Below, in pieces: positions 16,760 to 25,225 of a stretch of DNA of 64,000 bases. Numbering within the stretch: the stretch's first letter is position 1; every line of letters starts with the position of its first letter. The DNA comes from JAYRSJ01 sp041920215 (GTDB taxonomy: Bacteria; Pseudomonadota; Gammaproteobacteria; Burkholderiales; Burkholderiaceae_C): the NCBI GenBank assembly GCA_041920215.1, contig JAYRSJ010000007.1:62001-126000 (forward strand), written 5' to 3'. The notes under the pieces are model-generated. The model saw nothing but the letters and a program-made list of their open reading frames with translations, was not told the origin of the DNA and did not search any database. A program made the translations under genes and the position numbers.

Positions 16760-16766
16760 AAGCGCA

Positions 16767-17948
16767 ATGAGCCTGCCCCTCTTCCCCTCGCCCTGGATGA
16801 GCGAGGAGCATCGCCTGCTGCAGGATGCGGTGGCGCGCTTCTTCCGCCAGCGCTGGGTGCCGCGCGCTGCCGCCTGGCGCGAGGCCGGCATGATGGGCCG
16901 CGACACCTGGCTGGAGGCTGGCGCGAACGGCCTGCTGTGCGCCGCGATGCCGGAGCGGTACGGCGGCGGCGGCGGCGACTTCGGCCACGAGGCGGTGATC
17001 CTCTTGGAGCAGGCCAAGGCCAATCTCAGCGGCTTCGGCGGCGGCCTGCATTCGGCCATCGTCGCGCCCTACATCCTGCATTACGGCAGCGAGGAACAGA
17101 AGGCCCGCTGGCTGCCGAAGATGGCCTGCGGCGAGCTGGTCGGCGCGATCGCGATGACCGAGCCCGGCACCGGCTCCGACCTGCAGGCGGTGCGCACCAC
17201 CGCCCGGCGGGACGGCGACCATTACCGGCTGTCCGGCCAGAAGGTCTTCATCACCAACGGCCAGAACGCCAACCTCATCATCGTGGTCTGCAAGACCAGC
17301 AGCGAGGACAAGGGCGCCAAGGGCATCTCGCTGCTGGTGGCCGAGGTCGAGAACGAAGACGGCAGCCTGGTCGAAGGCTACCGGCGCGGCCGCAACCTCG
17401 ACAAGATCGGCATGAAGGCGCAGGACACCTCGGAGCTGTTCTTCGACGGCGTCAGGGTGCCGGTCGAGAACCTGCTCGGCGGCGAGAAACAGCAGGAAGG
17501 CCAGGGCTTCTTCCAGCTGATGCAGGAGCTGCCGCAGGAGCGGCTGATCATCGCCGTCAGCGCGGTCGGCGCGATCGAGCGCGCGCTGGCCGACACCCTC
17601 GCCTACACCAAGGAACGCAAGGCCTTCGGCAAGCCGGTCTGGGAGTTCCAGAACACCCGCTTCAAACTGGCCGAGGTGCAGAGCCAGCTGCTGGCCGCGC
17701 GCGCCTTCGTCGATGCCTGCATGAGTGCGCACCTCAAGGGCGAGCTGGACGCGGCGCGCGCCGCGCTGGCCAAGGCCTGGACCACCGACCTGGCCTGCAA
17801 GGTGATGGACGAATGCCTGCAGCTCTTCGGCGGCTACGGCTACATGATGGAGTACCCGATCGCCGAGCTCTATGCCGACGCGCGCGTCGCCCGCATCTAC
17901 GGCGGCACCAACGAGATCATGAAGGAACTGGCCTCGCGCTTCATGTGA
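16767..17948 (+). CDS. Acyl-CoA dehydrogenase, long-chain type
   Basis: This 393-residue FAD enzyme catalyses the first step of fatty acid beta-oxidation, making the trans-2-enoyl-CoA. The substrate and flavin segments MTEPGTGSDLQAVRT and GQKVFITNGQNA are standard. Near the C-terminus YGGTNEIMKELASR replaces the YEGTNQI of short and medium-chain enzymes, so the catalytic base is more likely the Glu of ELPQERL at about residue 258, as in long-chain and isovaleryl enzymes. The start at 16767 has GGAGA at 8 bases. It is the first gene of a three-gene operon. Confidence 0.93.
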   Translation: MSLPLFPSPWMSEEHRLLQDAVARFFRQRWVPRAAAWREAGMMGRDTWLEAGANGLLCAAMPERYGGGGGDFGHEAVILLEQAKANLSGFGGGLHSAIVAPYILHYGSEEQKARWLPKMACGELVGAIAMTEPGTGSDLQAVRTTARRDGDHYRLSGQKVFITNGQNANLIIVVCKTSSEDKGAKGISLLVAEVENEDGSLVEGYRRGRNLDKIGMKAQDTSELFFDGVRVPVENLLGGEKQQEGQGFFQLMQELPQERLIIAVSAVGAIERALADTLAYTKERKAFGKPVWEFQNTRFKLAEVQSQLLAARAFVDACMSAHLKGELDAARAALAKAWTTDLACKVMDECLQLFGGYGYMMEYPIAELYADARVARIYGGTNEIMKELASRFM

Positions 17949-17970
17949 GGGCCGGCCAAGGAGACAAGCG

Positions 17971-19176
17971 ATGTTCGACGCATACCTGTACGACCATGTC
18001 CGCACGCCGCGCGGCAAGGGCAAGAAGGATGGCGGCCTGCACCAGGCCAGCCCGATCTGGCTGCTGCGCACGCTGCTGCAAGCCCTGCAGCAGCGCCAGC
18101 AGCTGGACACCGCGCTGGTGGACGATGTGGTGCTGGGCTGCGTGACCCCGGTTGGCGAACAGGGCGCCGACATTGCCCGCAGCGCCGTGCTGGACGCCGG
18201 CTGGGCGCAAAGCGTCGCTGGCGTCACGCAGTCGCGCTTCTGCGCCTCGGGCCTGGAGTCGGTCAACCTGGCCGCGGCCAAGGTGGCCAGCGGCTTCGAG
18301 CAGCTGGTGGTCGCCGGCGGCGTCGAGGCTATGAGCCGCTGGCCCATGGGCAGCGACGGCGGCGCCTGGTTCATGGACCCGCGGGTCAATGAGGCCCTGG
18401 GCTTCATCCCGCAGGGCATCAGCGCCGACCTGATCGCCACGCTGGAGGGCTTCGACCGCGCCGCGCTGGATGCCTTTGCCAGCGAATCGCACCGCCGCGC
18501 CGCGGCCGCGCGCGAGGCCGGCTTCTTCAAGAACTCCATCGTGCCGGTGCATGACATCGCCGGCCTGCCCCTGCTGGCCCAGGACGAGACCATACGCCCC
18601 GGCACCACGCCAGAGACCCTGGCCAAGCTGGAACCCTCCTTCGCCATGATGGGCGGCATGGGCTTCGACGCCACCGCGCTGCGCAAATACACGACGCTGG
18701 AGCGCATCCAGCATGTGCACCACGCCGGCAATTCCTCCGGCATCGTCGACGGCGCGGCCCTGATGCTGGTCGGCTCCAAGGCCGGCGGCGCGGCTGCGGG
18801 GCTCAGGCCGCGCGCGCGCATTCGCGCCGCCGCGGTGATCGGCTCCGAACCCACCATCATGCTGAGCGGCCCGACCCCGGCCTGCCGCAAGGCGCTGAAG
18901 CAGGCCGGCATGAACGCGGTCGACATCGACCTGTGGGAGATCAACGAGGCCTTCGCGGTGGTGCCGATGAAGACCGCGCGCGACCTCGGCGTGAGCCTGG
19001 AGCGGGTCAACGTCAACGGCGGCGCGATCGCGCTGGGCCATCCGCTGGGTGCCACCGGCTGCATCCTCCTCGGCACCCTGCTGGACGAGCTGGAGCGCCG
19101 GAGCTTGAGCACCGGCTGCGCGACGCTCTGCGTCGGCGGCGGCATGGGCATCGCCACCATCATCGAACGGGTCTGA
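17971..19176 (+). CDS. Acetyl-CoA C-acyltransferase (thiolase)
   Basis: This 401-residue thiolase cleaves 3-ketoacyl-CoA to acetyl-CoA and a shortened acyl-CoA. The nucleophile is Cys91 in SRFCASGLESV; the His of ALGHPLGATG (about 357) and Cys387 of CVGGGMG complete the active site. The ATG at 17971 follows AAGGAGA. It sits 22 bp after the dehydrogenase and 2 bp before the multifunctional protein gene, so all three beta-oxidation steps are encoded on one transcript. It may work as the thiolase partner of the downstream FadJ-like protein. Confidence 0.94.
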   Translation: MFDAYLYDHVRTPRGKGKKDGGLHQASPIWLLRTLLQALQQRQQLDTALVDDVVLGCVTPVGEQGADIARSAVLDAGWAQSVAGVTQSRFCASGLESVNLAAAKVASGFEQLVVAGGVEAMSRWPMGSDGGAWFMDPRVNEALGFIPQGISADLIATLEGFDRAALDAFASESHRRAAAAREAGFFKNSIVPVHDIAGLPLLAQDETIRPGTTPETLAKLEPSFAMMGGMGFDATALRKYTTLERIQHVHHAGNSSGIVDGAALMLVGSKAGGAAAGLRPRARIRAAAVIGSEPTIMLSGPTPACRKALKQAGMNAVDIDLWEINEAFAVVPMKTARDLGVSLERVNVNGGAIALGHPLGATGCILLGTLLDELERRSLSTGCATLCVGGGMGIATIIERV

Positions 19177-19178
19177 TC

Positions 19179-21344
19179 ATGAGCAAGGCACTGCATATCG
19201 AGAAGGGCGAGGACGGCGTCGTCGTCGCGACGATGGACCTGCCCGGGTCGTCGATGAACATCCTCAACGAGGAACTGGCCGCGCCGCTGCGCGGCTTGGC
19301 CGATCTGCTGGAGGACCCGGTGGCAGGTGCGACCGGCCTGATCCTGCGTTCCGGCAAGAAGGACTTCCTGGCCGGCGCCGACATCGCCCGTCTGCGCGCA
19401 CTGAAGACGGCGCAAGAGGCCTTCGAGGCCTCGATGGAACTCAAGCGCTTCATCCGCCGCTTCGAGCGCTGCGGCAAGCCGGTGGTCGCGATCCTGAACG
19501 GCCAGTGCAAGGGCGGCGGGCTGGAGATCGCGATGGGCTGCCATTGGCGCATCGTCGTGGACGATGGCAGCGCCCGCCTGGGCCTGCCCGAGGTCAAGCT
19601 GGGCCTGCTGCCCGGCGGCGGCGGCACCCAGCGCCTGCCGCGCCTGGTGGGCATGCAGCAGGCCTTGCAGTGGATGGGCGAGGGCTCGGACATCCGGGCG
19701 GCACAGGCGCTTTCCAGCGGCCTGGTCAACGAGCTGGCCGCTGATGCCGACGCGGCGCTTGCGAAGGCACGCGCCTGGATCGCCGCCAACAGGAAGCCGC
19801 TCCAGCCCTGGGACGCGCCACGATTTCGTTACCCTGGCGGCGACTCGCGCTCGCCCGCCGTGGCCCAGCTCTTCTCGGTCGCGCCCTCGATGGCGGCGGC
19901 CAAGAGCTTCGGCAACTACCCGGCCCTGACCCACATCATGTCCAGCGTCTTCGAAGGCGGCCTGACCGATATCGACCGGGCGCTGGAGATCGAGTCGCGC
20001 TTTTTCGCCGCCTGCGTCGTCAGCCCCGAGTCGAGGAATCTGATCGGCACGCTCTGGTACCAGCTCAACGCGATCAAGAAGGGCGCCTCGCGCCCCGTCG
20101 ACCAGCCCCGCCGCCAGGTGAAAACGCTGGGCGTGCTGGGTGCCGGCATGATGGGCGCCGGCATTACCTACGCCTCGGCCCAGGCCGGCATCGAGGTGCT
20201 GCTGCTGGACGTCTCGCAGGAGGCGGCCGACCAGGGCAAGCGCCACGCGCAGGAGCTGCTGGACAAGGCGGTGAAGAAGGGCCGCAGCACCCCCGAGCAG
20301 CGCGAGGCCCTGCTGGCGCGCATTCACCCGACGACCGACTACGCGGCGCTGGCCGGCTGCGATCTGGTGATCGAGGCGGTGTTCGAGGACCGCGCCATCA
20401 AGGCCGAGGTGACGAAGCTGGCCGAGGCCCGGCTGGCCGCCGGCGCGGTGTTCGCCTCCAACACCTCGACGCTGCCGATCACCGGCCTGGCCCAGGCCAG
20501 CAGCCGGCCGGCCAACTTCATCGGCCTGCATTTCTTCTCCCCGGTGGACAGGATGCCCCTGGTCGAGATCATCGTCGGCCAGGCCACCTCGCCCGCGACC
20601 CTGGCCCTGGGCTTCGACTTCGTGCAGCAGATCGGCAAGACCCCCATCGTGGTCAACGACTCGCGTGGCTTCTACACCAGCCGGGTGTTCGCCACTTATG
20701 TGATGGAGGGCATCGCCATGCTGGCCGAGGGTGTGCATCCGCGCAGCATCGAGGTGGCCGGGCTGCAGGCCGGCATGCCGATGCCGCCGCTGGCGCTGCA
20801 GGACGAGGTCTCGCTGAGCCTGGCAATGCATGTGATCGAGCAGACCCGCCGCGACCTCGCCGCCGCCGGCCAGCCCTACCGCGCGCATCCGGCCGAGCCG
20901 GTGCTGCAGCGGCTCTGCGCATTGGGACGCACAGGCAGGAAGTCAGGCCAGGGCTTCTACGACTACCCGGCCGACGCAGACAAGCGGCTCTGGCCCGGCC
21001 TCGCCGAGCTCTACCCGGTGGCTGCCGTCCAGCCCGAGCAGCGCACGCTGATCGACCGCCTGATGTTCGCCCAGGCCAACGAGGCGGCGCGCTGCCTGGA
21101 GGAAGGCGTGCTGCGCTCGGTGGCCGACGCCAATGTGGGTTCCATCCTGGGCTGGGGTTTTGCGCCCTTCCACGGCGGCGTGCTGCAGTACATCAACGGC
21201 TACGGCCTGCCCGCCTTCGTCGAGCGTGCACGCGAGCTGGCCGCCGGCCATGGCGAGCGCTTCGCGCCGGCGGCCCTGCTGCTGGGCATGGCGCAGCGGG
21301 GGGAGCGCTTCGAGGAGGGCGGGGAGGCGGGCGACGCGATCTAA
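19179..21344 (+). CDS. FadB/FadJ-type enoyl-CoA hydratase / 3-hydroxyacyl-CoA dehydrogenase
   Basis: This 721-residue multifunctional enzyme has an N-terminal crotonase domain (about 1-190) with both catalytic glutamates, in GGGLEIAMGCH and LGLPEVKLGLLPG. After a linker, an NAD-binding domain starts at LGAGMMGAGITYASAQAG (about residue 325), and the dehydrogenase motif GLHFFSPVDRMPLVE carries the catalytic histidine. C-terminal 3HCDH repeats follow. The ATG at 19179 is two bases after the thiolase stop. A much longer in-frame extension upstream lies inside the thiolase gene and is not used. Confidence 0.94.
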   Translation: MSKALHIEKGEDGVVVATMDLPGSSMNILNEELAAPLRGLADLLEDPVAGATGLILRSGKKDFLAGADIARLRALKTAQEAFEASMELKRFIRRFERCGKPVVAILNGQCKGGGLEIAMGCHWRIVVDDGSARLGLPEVKLGLLPGGGGTQRLPRLVGMQQALQWMGEGSDIRAAQALSSGLVNELAADADAALAKARAWIAANRKPLQPWDAPRFRYPGGDSRSPAVAQLFSVAPSMAAAKSFGNYPALTHIMSSVFEGGLTDIDRALEIESRFFAACVVSPESRNLIGTLWYQLNAIKKGASRPVDQPRRQVKTLGVLGAGMMGAGITYASAQAGIEVLLLDVSQEAADQGKRHAQELLDKAVKKGRSTPEQREALLARIHPTTDYAALAGCDLVIEAVFEDRAIKAEVTKLAEARLAAGAVFASNTSTLPITGLAQASSRPANFIGLHFFSPVDRMPLVEIIVGQATSPATLALGFDFVQQIGKTPIVVNDSRGFYTSRVFATYVMEGIAMLAEGVHPRSIEVAGLQAGMPMPPLALQDEVSLSLAMHVIEQTRRDLAAAGQPYRAHPAEPVLQRLCALGRTGRKSGQGFYDYPADADKRLWPGLAELYPVAAVQPEQRTLIDRLMFAQANEAARCLEEGVLRSVADANVGSILGWGFAPFHGGVLQYINGYGLPAFVERARELAAGHGERFAPAALLLGMAQRGERFEEGGEAGDAI

Positions 21345-21544
21345 GGCTTGGCGCTGTCTTGAAGTGCCTCCATGCCAACTGCCACGCGCGAGCAACGGTG
21401 ACCGCGGGTCGCAACCCATCCCTCGGCGTCAAGCACAATCGGCCGCATGCGGCTCCCATCGATGATCTCCAGCGCGCCTGATCGGCCAGCCCTTGCGGCA
21501 GCGACGCCGAGGCGCCGCTGCAACCGGAACACCCGCCACAGCCG

Positions 21545-23224
21545 ATGAGGACGGCAGGGAAAAGCCAGCCGCCGATCCGGCGCCGCCTTGCGGCTGCGCG
21601 CGGGCAGCCGCCCTTGCCGACGCGGGCCCTGCTGCTATCGCTGCTGATCCACGGCGCGATCCTGAGCCTGGGGCTGCAGACCGGCCAGGGCATGGGCCTG
21701 CCGGGCTTCAGCTTTCCCTGGCAGGAGCGGCGCGCGGAGGCGTCTGCCGCGATCTCGGCCCTCGACCTGCGCGTGCGTCTGGCGCCAACGCCAGCACCAA
21801 CGCTTGCACCTGAGCCAGCACCCGCCACGACCGAGCCGCCTCGCCCGCCCACCGACCCAACGACTAAAGCTCGGGCCGAGGCCGAGCCGACGACGGCGCC
21901 CGTCAGCGCGGAAGCAGCGGCCCCTGTCGCCGCGCTGTCCTTCGTCGCCCCGGCGGTGGTGCCCGAGCCGGATACGCCTGCCCCGCCCGCCGAAGCCGAG
22001 ATCAGGGCCGAGACGCTCGGTGAAGACGTCAGCGCGGCGACGCTCGGCGACGCGATGCCAGCGCCGGCCGACACGGACACCGCAGCCCCGCGTCTGCTGG
22101 TCGGCACACCCGTCGCCGCACCGCGCTTCGCGGAGACGGCGCTGATCGCGCTGGACCACCGGCCCGAAGACTTCAACGTGATCTGGAAGGTGCTGCCACC
22201 GGCGCCCAGCCTGCCTGCGGTGTCATTGGCGGCGGCTGCGGCGGCTGCGCCGCCCGCGTCCAGTGCGGCCGCCCTGCCACGCGAGCCGCTGGAACTGCAG
22301 CAGCAGCAGCGCGCCGCTCAGCTCGCTCAAGCCGAGGAGGCGGCCAGGCTGGAGCGCCTGCGCCAGGAAGCGGCAAGACAGGCCGCAGCCCGGTTGGAGG
22401 CCCAGCGCCAGGAGGAGATCGCGAGACAAGCGGCACTCGCGCAACAGCAGGCCGCCGCGCAACGGGAGGCGGCGCGCCTGCAAGCCGAGCGTGAACGTGA
22501 GCAACAGGCGGCAGCGGCGCGGGAGGCGGCGCAGCAGGCCGCCGCCAGAGCGCAGGCCGAACAGCGGGCGCGCGCCGAGGCTCAAGCGCAAGCTCAGGCC
22601 GAAGCAGCCGCCGCCGCAGTGGCGGCCGCTTCAGCGGCAGAGGCACGGGCCGCGGCCACCGCCAAGGCTGCCGCTGACAAAGCGGCCGCGACGGCCGCTA
22701 CAGCTGCTGCTGCGGCGGCTGACAAGGCGACCGTCCGGGCCGCCGAGGAGGAGCGCCGCGAGGAGCGTTTGCGGGCCATCGGGCGCCAGCTTAACGAGGA
22801 GGCCGAGCGGCGCGATGCAGCGGCCGCCGCGCGGTCCTCGGCCGGCAACAGCCTGCCCTATTCGCTGAGCACCGCGCGCCGTGGCCGGCTCTTCGGCCGC
22901 AGCGATGCCAATGCCGAGCTGGTGCTGTATGCGGAGGCCTGGGCCCGCAAGATCGAACTCAATATGAGCTTTGAGCGGGTGCGCGACGCGATCAAGCAGC
23001 CCTACACCGACCCGCTGGTGACGGTGGCGATACGCAGCGATGGTTCGGTCGAATCGATCAGCTTCGTGCGCACCAGCGGCGTGCCGGCCCTCGACGAGGC
23101 GATACGCCAGATCATCCGCAGCCAGGAGTATTACCCGCGCTTCCCGCCGGCGCTGCTGCGCGATTTCGATGTGATCGAGATCCGCCGCAGCTGGCATTTC
23201 GATATGGCGGTGCGGCTGTACTGA
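21545..23224 (+). CDS. TonB/TolA hybrid energy-transducer-like protein
   Basis: This 559-residue protein has a short basic N-terminus and one membrane anchor at about residues 27-45 (RALLLSLLIHGAILSLGLQ). The anchor contains the SxxxH pattern (Ser32, His36) by which TonB couples to ExbB/ExbD. A Pro/Ala/Thr-rich stretch follows (about 70-190), then a long Ala/Gln/Glu/Arg-rich helix (about 250-420) like TolA domain II. A C-terminal TonB-type domain (about 440-559) contains VAIRSDGSVESISFVRTSG. No exbB, exbD or receptor gene is nearby. It converges with the collagen-like gene one base away. Confidence 0.8.
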   Translation: MRTAGKSQPPIRRRLAAARGQPPLPTRALLLSLLIHGAILSLGLQTGQGMGLPGFSFPWQERRAEASAAISALDLRVRLAPTPAPTLAPEPAPATTEPPRPPTDPTTKARAEAEPTTAPVSAEAAAPVAALSFVAPAVVPEPDTPAPPAEAEIRAETLGEDVSAATLGDAMPAPADTDTAAPRLLVGTPVAAPRFAETALIALDHRPEDFNVIWKVLPPAPSLPAVSLAAAAAAAPPASSAAALPREPLELQQQQRAAQLAQAEEAARLERLRQEAARQAAARLEAQRQEEIARQAALAQQQAAAQREAARLQAEREREQQAAAAREAAQQAAARAQAEQRARAEAQAQAQAEAAAAAVAAASAAEARAAATAKAAADKAAATAATAAAAAADKATVRAAEEERREERLRAIGRQLNEEAERRDAAAAARSSAGNSLPYSLSTARRGRLFGRSDANAELVLYAEAWARKIELNMSFERVRDAIKQPYTDPLVTVAIRSDGSVESISFVRTSGVPALDEAIRQIIRSQEYYPRFPPALLRDFDVIEIRRSWHFDMAVRLY

Positions 23225-23225
23225 G

Positions 23226-24401
23226 TTACCAGGCCCGGCTGCCCCCCTCGGCACACATCACCCAGACGCGCACGATGCGGCTGGTGAAGGGATTGGTGTT
23301 GTTCACCATGCAGCGCCAGTGCTGCTGGGGCGCGTCCTCGTCGGGGCCGCTGTAGTTCACCTGAATGTCCTTGGCCCAGGCATTCCAGTCGCGGTGACCA
23401 CAACCGCCGCCCACCACCACCGACCCGCCCGGGCAGCTGAGGTAGACGGCGGCGCTGTTGAGCCCGTGCAGCTCATAGGTCGTCGAACGGTAGCCGATCC
23501 GGGTCAGGCCGTTGCCGCCCTGGGGTCCCTGAGGCCCTTGGGGGCCTTGCGGGCCCTGGTTGCCGGTAAAGCCGCGTTCCCCCTGGGGGCCCTGCGGCCC
23601 CCGGGCACCCTCCGCGCCACGCTCCCCGCGCTCACCGCGCGCGCCTGCCGGGCCCGTCGCACCGGTAGCGCCGGTAGCGCCCGTCGCACCGACCGGCCCG
23701 CGCTCACCTTGCGGTCCCTGTGCGCCAGCTGGCCCGCGCTCACCCTGCGCACCCTGGGCGCCCCGGGCACCGGCCGGGCCTTGCGGACCCTGGGGTCCTT
23801 GGGGTCCCTGCGGGCCCTGGTCCTGCCACTGCAGCAAGAGCCGCGGCGCATGACCGGCAGCGGTGTTCTCCTTGCTGTCCAGGAAGACCTGCGTGCCGGG
23901 TGCCGACAGGGCCGGCGTCAGAGCCAGGCCCTGGTTGGCGCCGGGATTGTTGATCCAGCCACGCACCAGCTGGGTAACGTCCACACTGAGGAACTGGGCC
24001 GCCTCGCTGACGCTGATGATCTGGCCGCTGCCCGCACCCGACAGCACCGGGCGGTTGGCATGGCTGGCCAGGACCTCGGTCCAGGGCGAAACAACGCTCT
24101 GCAATTCCAGCGCCCCGGGCGCGCCGAGCCGGTTGACCCACAGAATCAGCTGCGCCTTGCCGAGCTTGGCGGCACTGGCTCCGGCGGGCAGCGCGCTCAG
24201 CTCGAAACGCAGCAGTGCGGTCATGCCAGGACCTATGTGCAGGCTGGGCAAACCGCCAGCCGTCAGCGCCGGCTGGGCCGCGTTGAGATGGGTGTCGGCC
24301 ACCAGGGTGGCCTCCAGGGCCTGGGCCGGCAATGCCAGACCCAGGGGCACCAGCAGGCTGGCGGCAAGGCGCAGGGAAACGCTTGGCTTGATGGACTTCA
24401 T
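23226..24401 (-). CDS. Secreted DNRLRE-domain protein with collagen-like Gly-X-Y repeats
   Basis: This 391-residue exported protein has a signal peptide cut near residue 28 (ALPAQA). A DNRLRE-type beta domain spans about 29-192, with the typical VDVTQLVRGWINNP. From residue 196 to about 297 there are about 34 uninterrupted Gly-X-Y triplets (GPQ, GER, GAT, GAR). A C-terminal cysteine-containing domain of about 95 residues (CPGGSVVVGGGCGH, HWRCMVNN, VWVMCAEGG) closes the protein and may trimerise or bind a ligand. The ATG at 24401 overlaps the PEP-CTERM gene stop (ATGA). No membrane anchor is seen. Confidence 0.85.
   Translation of the reverse strand: MKSIKPSVSLRLAASLLVPLGLALPAQALEATLVADTHLNAAQPALTAGGLPSLHIGPGMTALLRFELSALPAGASAAKLGKAQLILWVNRLGAPGALELQSVVSPWTEVLASHANRPVLSGAGSGQIISVSEAAQFLSVDVTQLVRGWINNPGANQGLALTPALSAPGTQVFLDSKENTAAGHAPRLLLQWQDQGPQGPQGPQGPQGPAGARGAQGAQGERGPAGAQGPQGERGPVGATGATGATGATGPAGARGERGERGAEGARGPQGPQGERGFTGNQGPQGPQGPQGPQGGNGLTRIGYRSTTYELHGLNSAAVYLSCPGGSVVVGGGCGHRDWNAWAKDIQVNYSGPDEDAPQQHWRCMVNNTNPFTSRIVRVWVMCAEGGSRAW
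23511..23816 (-). repeat. Collagen-like triplet-coding repeat
   Basis: About 306 bp encode about 34 Gly-X-Y triplets without interruption. Local runs of near-identical 9-bp units encode GPQ four times at each end and GAT four times in the middle. Such tracts can change length by slippage, so the number of triplets may differ between strains. Confidence 0.85.
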
Positions 24402-25090
24402 GCTGGGACTCGCTTGCGATCGGAGGTGGACGGGCGCCGACGCGTCTGCGCGGCAAGAAGGGCCAGGGCCAGCGGCAGCAGCGCGCCGCTGGCCGGCTCG
24501 GGCACGGCAAAGCGGACGCCATCCACCACCAGGGCCCAATGGCCATCGCGCTGCTGGCCATCGGCGTTGATGAAGCGCAGACCACCCTGGCCCAGCGCGT
24601 CCCAGCCGCTGTAGTCGGCCTCACCCTGGCGGGCATAGCCATCGTCGAAGTGCGGGCCCAGCGGCGTGTTGCCGTCCTGGCTGAGCATCAGCCAGTAACG
24701 CCCGGGCTGCAGCAGCAGGTTCAGCTCGCTGTCCCAGCACAGGCCATTGGCGCCGGCGTCCGGCGGGCAGGCACGGCTGCTGCCGAGGTCCAGCTGGCTG
24801 AGCCAGCCCGCGCCATCGAACAAGGCCAGTACCGGCGCGAAGCCGCCGCCGTTCACCCACTGCCCGCCCGCCCAGCCGCCCTGGAAGGACAGGCTGCGCA
24901 CCGACAGGCTGGCGGCCGAACTCAACTCGAAATCGAAACGCTGCAGCGCGTCGTCACGGTTGAATTCGCCGCTGTACAAAAGCGCGCCGGCCTGGGCCGC
25001 ACTGCCGCCGGCCCAGCAGGCACCGACCAGCAGCGCCGGCCCCCCGTAGCGGCGCATGGCCTGCGCCGCCCAAAGAAAAACACTATTCAT
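24398..25090 (-). CDS. PEP-CTERM exported protein, DVUA0089-like domain
   Basis: This 230-residue protein has an N-terminal signal peptide ending near AAQAG. Its body holds the pattern GEFNRDDALQRFDFEL ... GGFAPVLALFDGAG of DVUA0089-type domains. The C-terminus is a PEP-CTERM sorting signal: VPEP, a hydrophobic helix and a TRRR tail. It should be cut by an exosortase and released or anchored in exopolysaccharide; no exosortase gene is in the window. I chose the ATG at 25090 because GGGAGG lies 8 bases upstream; the ATG at 25096 is too close to it. The stop overlaps the collagen-like gene start. Confidence 0.85.
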   Translation of the reverse strand: MNSVFLWAAQAMRRYGGPALLVGACWAGGSAAQAGALLYSGEFNRDDALQRFDFELSSAASLSVRSLSFQGGWAGGQWVNGGGFAPVLALFDGAGWLSQLDLGSSRACPPDAGANGLCWDSELNLLLQPGRYWLMLSQDGNTPLGPHFDDGYARQGEADYSGWDALGQGGLRFINADGQQRDGHWALVVDGVRFAVPEPASGALLPLALALLAAQTRRRPSTSDRKRVPA

Positions 25091-25150
25091 TCCCATGGCC
25101 TCCCTGTCTGTCCCAAGGCCCCGGCCAAACGCTGGCACCGGGCTGCGCAC

Positions 25151-25182
25151 AGCCTAGCGAGGACGCGTAAGGCGAGCGTAAG
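25151..25182 (-). promoter_or_regulatory. Candidate SARP operator and promoter of the PEP-CTERM/collagen-like operon
   Basis: On the minus strand CTTACGC occurs at 25182-25176 and again at 25171-25165, an 11-bp period. Exactly eight bases separate the second copy from TAGGCT (25156-25151), a possible -10 hexamer. SARP regulators are known to bind heptamer direct repeats at 11 or 22 bp spacing with the last repeat 8 bp from the -10. A small hairpin (GGCTG/CAGCC, 25141-25154) overlaps the start region. The match rests on two repeats only. Confidence 0.4.
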
Positions 25183-25225
25183 AGCGCCGCCGCGCTCGGC
25201 CACTCGAGCTGCTACATTGCCCGCC

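Noticed and set aside
15642..20888. A 1748-codon open frame on the minus strand
   Set aside because: It lies antisense to four well-supported genes (GTPase and three beta-oxidation genes). Its translation is low-complexity and Ala/Gly/His/Gln-rich, as expected for a shadow frame in GC-rich DNA.
22250..22800. Low-complexity DNA in the TonB/TolA hybrid gene
   Set aside because: It is explained by the Ala/Gln/Glu/Arg-rich helix and is not a DNA-level repeat.
23511..23816. Short tandem repeats that look at first like a CRISPR or satellite array
   Set aside because: The units are 9-bp codon triplets in frame with a collagen-like Gly-X-Y tract, without spacers of constant length.
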